From the NCBI GenBank assembly GCA_023392755.1, contig JAEWNM010000143.1:1-5757 (forward strand): DNA of 5,757 bases, read 5' to 3'. The translations under genes and the position numbers were made by a program. The notes beneath the pieces were generated by a model. It was not told the origin of the DNA, ran no database searches, and worked only from the letters and a program-made list of their open reading frames with translations. Shown here piece after piece: positions 1 to 4,468 of this stretch (its first letter is position 1; every line of letters begins with the position of its first letter). The stretch comes from Bacillota bacterium (GTDB lineage Bacteria; Bacillota; Clostridia; Christensenellales; Aristaeellaceae).

Positions 1-17
1 CCACGGCTTGTTTCGCC

Positions 18-69
18 GGCCTCCTTCATCTCGCTTCATCCGACACAGTCGGCGCTCGATTCCGGAGCC
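18..69. repeat. Repeat unit A, copy 1
   Basis: CTCC at 21-24 and GGAG at 64-67 form the outer arms. The central hairpin at 40-52 is CCGAC-ACA-GTCGG, with five perfect pairs. Its middle pair is A-T, where copies 3 and 4 have C-G, so the stem is kept by a compensatory change. It is followed by a short CCTG-TTTCG-CAGG hairpin at 68-80 in place of the CTGGACCTTCGG element that follows the other copies. Confidence 0.7.
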
Positions 70-78
70 TGTTTCGCA

Positions 79-132
79 GGTCTCCTTCAGCCCTCCCATT
101 CCCACCTCAGGCGGGGTCGGGGTTACGGAGCC
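79..132. repeat. Repeat unit A, copy 2 (degenerate core)
   Basis: The CTCC (82-85) and GGAG (127-130) arms are intact. The core at 102-114 reads CCACC-TCA-GGCGG, so one of its five pairs is an A/C mismatch and the loop is TCA, not ACA. This is the weakest hairpin of the four. The CTGGACCTTCGG element follows directly, ending at 144. Confidence 0.65.
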
Positions 133-199
133 CTGGACCTTCGGATGTCATCTTCTACATGATTATTGCCATTTTGACTTAAGACAAGCAGAAGGGGTT

Positions 200-253
200 T
201 CGTGCCTACGGGCACGACCAGGGCTTTCCGGTCGCCCTGGACCTTCGGGCCAG
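200..253. repeat. Repeat unit B, copy 1
   Basis: The unit starts with a 7-bp hairpin, TCGTGCC (200-206) pairing with GGCACGA (211-217) around the loop TACG. After it come two competing hairpins. CGACC (215-219) can pair with GGTCG (230-234), or CCAGGGC (218-224) can pair with GCCCTGG (234-240); these cannot form together. It ends in a CTGG-A-CC-TTCG-GG-CCAG hairpin at 237-253, which has a C(UUCG)G tetraloop if the plus strand is transcribed. The stretch 215-260 is identical to 357-402. Confidence 0.75.
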
Positions 254-304
254 CCTCCTCCGCCTCGCTTCATCCGCCACAGGCGGGGTCGGGATTACGG
301 AGCC
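253..304. repeat. Repeat unit A, copy 3
   Basis: The core hairpin at 274-286 is a perfect CCGCC-ACA-GGCGG. The outer arms can extend to five pairs, CTCCG at 258-262 with CGGAG at 298-302. It follows unit B copy 1 directly, and a CTGGACCTTCGG element (ending at 315) runs straight on from its GGAGCC. Confidence 0.7.
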
Positions 305-341
305 TGGACCTTCGGATGCAAAACTTCTGGAGGCAGGGATT

Positions 342-395
342 TCGCCCCTTAAAGGGCGACCAGGGCTTTCCGGTCGCCCTGGACCTTCGGGCCAG
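342..395. repeat. Repeat unit B, copy 2
   Basis: The unit opens with a 6-bp hairpin, TCGCCC (342-347) pairing with GGGCGA (354-359) around CTTAAA. Its sequence differs from the equivalent hairpin of copy 1, yet it stays fully paired. GGGCGACC (354-361) can instead pair with GGTCGCCC (372-379) in an 8-bp stem, and CCAGGGC (360-366) can pair with GCCCTGG (376-382). These three options are mutually exclusive. The UUCG-type hairpin recurs at 379-395. Confidence 0.75.
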
Positions 396-447
396 CCTCC
401 TCTGCATCACCCTAATCCGCCACAGGCGGGGGTGATGCTCCGGAGCC
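395..447. repeat. Repeat unit A, copy 4, with long nested hairpin
   Basis: This copy carries the strongest inverted repeat in the cluster. GCATCACCC at 404-412 pairs with GGGTGATGC at 430-438 (nine pairs), enclosing the CCGCC-ACA-GGCGG core (417-429), with only a one-sided 4-nt TAAT bulge at 413-416. The 11 bases GCCACAGGCGG are duplicated, at 419-429 and again at 445-455 just after the unit, which suggests a partial fifth core. The hairpin is not followed by a T-run on either strand, so it is not a standard intrinsic terminator. Confidence 0.75.
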
Positions 448-561
448 ACAGGCGGCGCTTCGGCTACGGAGCCCTGGACCTTCGGGTGCTATCCCTTTGA
501 AGCGTGATGCAACGATGCGGTCAGCACGGCAATCCCCTGGGGCATGATGACGCGATATACA

Positions 562-1479
562 TCAATCCCACAGCTGCTCCGGGTATTGCCCCGTAACCGT
601 CATGCGGCGAAGGGCGCTGACCACGGTGTCCCGGTCCTCCCGGTAGGTGACGCCGTACCAATGGGCGGTGGAATGCAAAACCTTCACCTGTGCGATGCCC
701 TTGCTGGGCAGGTTGCCCGCCACCACCGGCAGGTAGAATTCTGCCGTTAGCAGGTTATTGGGAAGCGTATCGCGCAGGAATACATCGAACTCCAGCGCCA
801 GTTCCTTAAAAATATCTGGATGAAAGCCGAAAAGGTTCATGGATACGATGGAATTCTCCGGCAGCCGGTGGTACGTTTGCCTGTCCTCGGTATACAGAGG
901 GCCTTCGATGGTTTTGATGATATGGGTACGCTCCCGGATGGAGATCAACTGCCCCGCCGCGTCAAGCTCGCATACGCCCCGGGCTACGGAGCCCTGGTCG
1001 GACAGCGTGTTTTCCAGGGGGTATCCCACCATCGCGCAGCGGTACGCGCCGCCGGACTGAACGGATTTCAAAAAGCCGTACATCTGGTCATAGGCCTCCC
1101 GGCCGTAAAAGTCGTCGGCATTGATGACGGCAAAGGGCGCATCCGCCGCGTCCCTGGCGCACAGCACCGCATGGCCGGTGCCCCAGGGCTTTACGCGCCC
1201 TTGCGGGACAGAAAAACCTTTGGGCAGCGCGTCCAGAGACTGGAACACGTATGCCACTTCCATGCGCTTTTCAATTTTATCGCCGATCAAGCGGCGGAAA
1301 AGCGCCTCATTTTCTTTTTTCAGTATGAATATTACACGGCGGAACCCCGCCTGATAGGCATCGTAGAGGGAGTAGTCGATGATCAGTTCCCCATTTTCGC
1401 CCACCGGATCCATTTGCTTTAAACCGCCGTAGCGGCTGCCCATGCCGGCAGCCATGATGACCAGGATGGGTTCCTTCAT
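562..1479 (-). CDS. Sugar-phosphate nucleotidyltransferase family protein
   Basis: This 305-residue protein belongs to the NTP-transferase superfamily, cytosolic enzymes that join a sugar phosphate (or related phosphate) to a nucleotide and release pyrophosphate. The N-terminal nucleotide-binding loop is visible as AAGMGSRYGGLKQ (residues 10-22). KPWGTGHAVL (97-106) is typical of the base- and sugar-binding part, and NADDFYG (120-126) contains the probable metal-binding Asp122. There is no left-handed beta-helix acyltransferase domain, so it is not GlmU. It most resembles UTP-glucose-1-phosphate uridylyltransferase-like proteins, but the substrate cannot be read from the sequence. The start is the ATG at 1479, nine bases after AAGGAGGA (1488-1495); an ATG seven bases upstream is in another frame. 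It has its own promoter and lies 274 bp downstream of glmS. Its 16 bases at 982-997 are identical to part of the repeat cluster beyond its 3' end. The family is sure, the specific reaction is not. Confidence 0.85.
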   Translation of the reverse strand: MKEPILVIMAAGMGSRYGGLKQMDPVGENGELIIDYSLYDAYQAGFRRVIFILKKENEALFRRLIGDKIEKRMEVAYVFQSLDALPKGFSVPQGRVKPWGTGHAVLCARDAADAPFAVINADDFYGREAYDQMYGFLKSVQSGGAYRCAMVGYPLENTLSDQGSVARGVCELDAAGQLISIRERTHIIKTIEGPLYTEDRQTYHRLPENSIVSMNLFGFHPDIFKELALEFDVFLRDTLPNNLLTAEFYLPVVAGNLPSKGIAQVKVLHSTAHWYGVTYREDRDTVVSALRRMTVTGQYPEQLWD

Positions 1480-1525
1480 TAACCATGTCCTCCTTAAGAC
1501 ACGCTATTCTCAATTTTCACCATCC

Positions 1526-1554
1526 ATTATACACGCGGAATGCCCCTTTGTCCA
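1526..1554 (-). promoter_or_regulatory. Sigma-A type promoter of the nucleotidyltransferase gene
   Basis: Reading the minus strand, TGGACA (1549-1554, five of six matches to TTGACA) and a perfect TATAAT (1526-1531) are separated by 17 bases. Transcription would start near 1519, leaving a leader of about 40 nt with the Shine-Dalgarno at 1488-1495. It implies expression independent of glmS, at least in part. Confidence 0.75.
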
Positions 1555-1700
1555 AAATGGCTTCCGGGGGCGCACGCCGTTGAGCGGCTGCCCCGCATTC
1601 CCTGCCTATGCCCGGCCAACAGTGAATGCAAAGGCTGTCGCTCCAATACTGCATTTTGCATAATGCCATTCAAAAGGAAGAAGGCTGCGTAACGCGGACG

Positions 1701-1727
1701 CGGCCAAGGGGCACACCCGCTTGGCCG
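1701..1727 (-). terminator. Strong hairpin after glmS, possible terminator without U-tract
   Basis: CGGCCAAG and CTTGGCCG (1701-1708 and 1720-1727) form eight perfect pairs. The stem continues with GGG/CCC around a 4-base loop (CACA on plus, TGTG on minus), interrupted by one bulged base at 1719. It lies about 27 bases beyond the glmS stop codon. No T-run follows on the minus strand within about 15 bases; the nearest pyrimidine-rich stretch is farther on. It may end or stabilise the glmS message, but it is not a textbook intrinsic terminator. The rest of 1555-1753 holds only minor inverted repeats (TGAATG/CATTCA near 1623-1673) and no gene. Confidence 0.5.
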
Positions 1728-1753
1728 GTTCAGGGCACGCTGCCGCGCTGGCG

Positions 1754-3592
1754 TCACTCCACGGTAACGCTCTTGGCCAGATTCCTTGGTTTATCGACAT
1801 CGCAGCCCCGCTCCACAGCCATATAGTACGCCAGCAGCTGCAGGGGGATAATGGCTAAAAGGGGCAGGAACATATCGTTTGTATCGGGTACCAGCCAAAC
1901 CTCGTCGGCCTCGCAGGAGGCGTGCTCCGCCACCGATTCGGACGCGACGAGCAGCACCCTGGCGCCCCGGGCCTTGACCTCCCGGACGTTGGAGAGGGTT
2001 TTGTCCTTCAGGCTTTGCTGGGTTAGAATTACCACCACCAGCGTGCCAGGCTCGATCAGGGCGATGGTTCCGTGCTTCAGTTCGCCTGCGGCATAAGCTT
2101 CGCTGAAAATATAGGAGACCTCTTTGAGCTTTAAGGACGCTTCCATGGCCAATGCGTAATCCAGGCCTCGGCCCATGAAGAAGACGTGCTTCTGATCCTT
2201 GTTGCGGTCGGCGAAACGCTGCATGGCCTCCTTGTTCAGAAGCACCTGCGAGGCCAGCGCGGGCAGGGCGATTAAATCCGTGAGCAGGTTTTCATATTCA
2301 CCGGCAGAGATGTTGCCCCGCTTGAAGGCCAGATCGATGGCCATGAGCGCCAGCATTTCCACCTGTGTGATATAGGCCTTTGTGCTGGCTACCGCTATCT
2401 CCGGGCCGGCCCAGGTGTACATTACAGCGCTTTCCCCGGCATCTCTGGCAATGGAAGAACCCACCACGTTGGTCAGGGCCAGAACCTTCGCGCCGCGTTT
2501 ACGGGCTTCCCTGAGGGCGGCCAGGGTGTCCGCCGTCTCGCCGCTTTGCGATACGGCCAGGAAAGCCTCCCCGGTGCTTATAATGGGGTCGCGGTAACGG
2601 AATTCCGAGGCGATATCTACATCTACCGGCAATTTGGCCAGCCGCTCGATCATATATTTGCCCATCACCGATGCGTGATAGGCCGTGCCGCAGGCTACGA
2701 TGGTCAGCTTTTGAAGGCTTCTGGCCTCCTGTGCGCCCAGGGGCAGGCTATGCTCCCGGATTTGTTTTTTCGCCGTATCCACATGAGCGCCAAGCGTTTT
2801 TTGAAGGGAGTCCGGCTCCTCGTTGATTTCCTTGAGCATGAAGTGCGCATACCCGCCTTTTTCCGCGGCGGACACATCCCAATCCACGTGGAAGACGGCG
2901 TATTCCTTGCTGCGGCCATAGGGATCGTACAGTGAGATGCCGTCCCGCCGCAAAAGCGCGATCTCCTTATCCTCCAACAGAATTACATCCCGGGTATAGC
3001 TTAATATGGCCGGGATGTCGGAGGCGATGAACTGCTCGCCGCGCCCGGCACCGATGACCAGCGGGCTGTCCTTGCGCACGCAGAAAAGAGCCTCCGGCTC
3101 ATCCAAAGACAGGATGGCCAGCGCAAAGCTGCCCTCCAGCATGCCTATGGCCTGCGTGATGGCCTTGAGCATGTCGCCTTCGTACAGGTGGTTCAATAGA
3201 TGGGCTACCACTTCGGTATCCGTTTGGGATACGAAGCGGCACCCCGCGCTTAAAAGATACCGGCGCAGCGATTCATGGTTTTCGATGATGCCGTTGTGCA
3301 CCACGGCGATGCGCCCTTTTACATCCGTGTGGGGGTGGGCATTCAAGTCGCTGGGCTCGCCATGGGTTGCCCACCGGGTATGGCCAATGCCCAGAAGGCC
3401 GGAAACAGGCTTCTCCTCCAGCAATTCATCCAGATGGCGCAGCCTGCCCTTGGCCTTGCGCACCGTTACGCGGTCTCCCTCCAGCACGGCGATGCCCGCG
3501 CTGTCATAGCCCCTGTATTCCAGGCGTGAAAGCCCCTCCATTAAAATAGGCACGGCATCCTTTTTACCGATATAGCCTACGATTCCGCACAT
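1754..3592 (-). CDS. glmS: Glutamine--fructose-6-phosphate aminotransferase (isomerizing)
   Basis: GlmS converts fructose-6-phosphate and glutamine to glucosamine-6-phosphate, the entry step to UDP-GlcNAc for peptidoglycan. The 612 residues are the usual full length. Residues 1-220 are the class II glutamine amidotransferase domain: Cys2 becomes the catalytic N-terminal residue after Met removal, with HTRWATHG (71-78), HNG (99-101) and QTDTE (123-127). Two SIS domains follow. CGTAYHAS (301-308), SQSGETADT (348-356) and STKAY (403-407) bind the sugar phosphate in the first. The second carries Glu491 and His507 (in GELKHG), matching the isomerase residues of the E. coli enzyme. The C-terminus NLAKSVTVE carries Lys607, the equivalent of the catalytic C-tail lysine. 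No key residue is missing. The ATG at 3592 lies ten bases after GGAGG (3603-3607). It sits 78 bp downstream of the M23 gene but has its own promoter in that gap; no glmS ribozyme fits there. Confidence 0.98.
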   Translation of the reverse strand: MCGIVGYIGKKDAVPILMEGLSRLEYRGYDSAGIAVLEGDRVTVRKAKGRLRHLDELLEEKPVSGLLGIGHTRWATHGEPSDLNAHPHTDVKGRIAVVHNGIIENHESLRRYLLSAGCRFVSQTDTEVVAHLLNHLYEGDMLKAITQAIGMLEGSFALAILSLDEPEALFCVRKDSPLVIGAGRGEQFIASDIPAILSYTRDVILLEDKEIALLRRDGISLYDPYGRSKEYAVFHVDWDVSAAEKGGYAHFMLKEINEEPDSLQKTLGAHVDTAKKQIREHSLPLGAQEARSLQKLTIVACGTAYHASVMGKYMIERLAKLPVDVDIASEFRYRDPIISTGEAFLAVSQSGETADTLAALREARKRGAKVLALTNVVGSSIARDAGESAVMYTWAGPEIAVASTKAYITQVEMLALMAIDLAFKRGNISAGEYENLLTDLIALPALASQVLLNKEAMQRFADRNKDQKHVFFMGRGLDYALAMEASLKLKEVSYIFSEAYAAGELKHGTIALIEPGTLVVVILTQQSLKDKTLSNVREVKARGARVLLVASESVAEHASCEADEVWLVPDTNDMFLPLLAIIPLQLLAYYMAVERGCDVDKPRNLAKSVTVE

Positions 3593-3616
3593 AGATCAAG
3601 CGCCTCCAAAAATAAG

Positions 3617-3636
3617 ATGTATTAAAATGTATTAAA
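3617..3636 (-). repeat. Perfect tandem 10-bp repeat at the glmS transcription start
   Basis: Two head-to-tail copies of TTTAATACAT (minus strand) lie immediately downstream of the -10 box, covering the predicted start near 3630 and the first part of the leader. The spacing is one helical turn. The position suits an operator, or start-site slippage and control of early elongation, but no known binding motif is recognised and it could simply be AT-rich promoter sequence. Confidence 0.6.
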
Positions 3637-3665
3637 ATCATACCATACGATTTCAAGATATGCAA
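3637..3665 (-). promoter_or_regulatory. Extended -10 promoter of glmS
   Basis: On the minus strand, TATGAT (3637-3642, five of six matches to TATAAT) is preceded by TATGG, giving a full TRTGN extended -10. A weak -35, TTGCAT (3660-3665), lies exactly 17 bases upstream. An extended -10 normally compensates for a poor -35. Transcription would start near 3630, leaving a leader of about 38 nt. The -35 begins only six bases past the stop codon of the M23 gene, so the promoter fills the intergenic gap. Confidence 0.8.
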
Positions 3666-3670
3666 TACGC

Positions 3671-4375
3671 TCATTCCATGTTACTTGTAAAAAGTGATTC
3701 CGGGTCGATGGGATGGCCGTCTCTGGTCACAAAAAGATGCAGATGGGGGCCGGCGTCGGTTTCAAACAAAGTGGTATTGCCCACATGGCCGATGGCCTGG
3801 TCGCGCTTTACCGGGTCACCCAGCTTTATATAGCTGTTCATGGAAAGCCCTCCGTATAGGGCTACGATGCCGCGTGAATGCTGGATGGTGACGGACTTGC
3901 CCAGCATGCCGCTGTCGGAAATGCCCACCACCGTGCCATCGTCCATGGCTTTTACCACGTCGCCCGTCTTGGCCGCATAATCGCAGGCGCTGTGAAGCTG
4001 CCACAGATTTGCGGCCTCAAAATATGCGGGGCGGATGGCGTCAAAGCTTCTGGATACCGCCCCCGGGACAGGCCGTAAAAAAGGCGGGGCCGGGGTGGGT
4101 GTGGGCAATAATCTGGTGGCGGAAGGGAGGGCCGTCACATCCTGCAGGCGCTGAACGCCCTCATACGGCATATCCGCGGCCTGGCCCAAGTCGGCAGTCG
4201 GAGGCGGCTCCGGGGTGCGGGCTGCCCGGGTCCATACGGCGGTGCCCACAATCACCAGAACACAGATGGTGAGCACCAGATAAAAGCCCTGTTTCTCCAT
4301 AAACGCAGAGTAGGCCTGCATCCCCTTTTTCCAGTGCTGCCGGAAGGAATTGAGCAAGTCGGCTGCCCGCTTCAT
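3671..4375 (-). CDS. spoIIQ: Membrane-anchored M23/LytM-domain protein, probable SpoIIQ
   Basis: This 234-residue protein has a short cytoplasmic N-terminus, one transmembrane segment (about 31-48), a proline-rich linker (55-104) and a C-terminal M23 domain (about 105-230). The zinc site looks complete: His128 and Asp132 (HSACD) plus His213 in HLH (211-213). The usual histidine of the YxHL motif is Gly176 (YGGL, 174-177), which may lower or abolish endopeptidase activity. In spore formers SpoIIQ sits in the forespore membrane and binds SpoIIIAH across the septum during engulfment. The assignment rests on architecture and on the spoIID gene directly upstream, 93 bp away, an arrangement common in Firmicutes. 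The start ATG at 4375 follows AGGAGGTGGA (4381-4390) at ideal spacing. No clear sporulation promoter is seen in the gap; a CATACA hexamer near 4420 lacks a matching -35. It could also be another M23 protein acting with SpoIID. Confidence 0.8.
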   Translation of the reverse strand: MKRAADLLNSFRQHWKKGMQAYSAFMEKQGFYLVLTICVLVIVGTAVWTRAARTPEPPPTADLGQAADMPYEGVQRLQDVTALPSATRLLPTPTPAPPFLRPVPGAVSRSFDAIRPAYFEAANLWQLHSACDYAAKTGDVVKAMDDGTVVGISDSGMLGKSVTIQHSRGIVALYGGLSMNSYIKLGDPVKRDQAIGHVGNTTLFETDAGPHLHLFVTRDGHPIDPESLFTSNME

Positions 4376-4468
4376 ATAAATCCACCTCCTGGGATAGAAT
4401 GTCCCGGGAAGTGTGGAAACATGTATGCTTGAAATGCGGCGGAGGCGCAGACGCCTTTTCCAGAACTG

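Larger units (their letters stand above)
1..485. repeat. Mosaic cluster of GC-rich structured repeats, non-coding
   Basis: This region has no credible gene. It consists of imperfect repeats of two kinds. Unit A, about 50 nt, appears four times (18-69, 79-132, 253-304, 395-447); it opens with CTCC, has a central hairpin of form CCGNC-ACA-GNCGG, and closes with GGAGCC. Unit B appears twice (about 200-253 and 342-395) and contains a 46-bp core that is identical at 215-260 and 357-402. The element CTGGACCTTCGG occurs five times, ending at 144, 248, 315, 390 and 485. The order is A-A-B-A-B-A, with CTGGACCTTCGG after A2, A3 and A4 and inside both B copies. The array probably continues left of the window, because 1-17 resembles the junction at 62-79. 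Open frames crossing it translate recurring fragments such as FIRHRRG and WTFGC, as expected when a nucleotide repeat is read by chance. Similar palindromic repeats are scattered between genes in many gut clostridia, but I cannot assign this family to a named one. Confidence 0.85.

Noticed and set aside
8..435. Plus-strand open frames of 114 and 77 codons across the repeat cluster
   Set aside because: They translate the nucleotide repeats themselves (recurring FIRHRRG and WTFGC pieces in two different frames), have no Shine-Dalgarno and no recognisable domain.
1..485. CRISPR array
   Set aside because: Repeats are imperfect, differ in length, form two types and have no uniform spacers; no cas gene is present.
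1..485. Integron attC array
   Set aside because: No RYYYAAC/GTTRRRY core sites and no gene cassettes between the repeats.
820..1422. A 200-codon open frame on the plus strand opposite the nucleotidyltransferase gene
   Set aside because: It is the antisense shadow of a clearly recognisable gene in GC-rich DNA and has no family motif.
3006..3509. A 167-codon plus-strand frame opposite glmS
   Set aside because: It lies antisense within the well-conserved glmS glutaminase domain and its composition is that of a reversed coding sequence.
4415..4425. Sigma-E -10 like CATACA upstream of the M23 gene
   Set aside because: No matching -35 sequence at the required distance; a hexamer alone is too weak.
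4441..4456. AGGCG/CGCCT hairpin after spoIID as terminator
   Set aside because: Only five pairs and no T-run on the minus strand; it probably does not stop transcription into the M23 gene.
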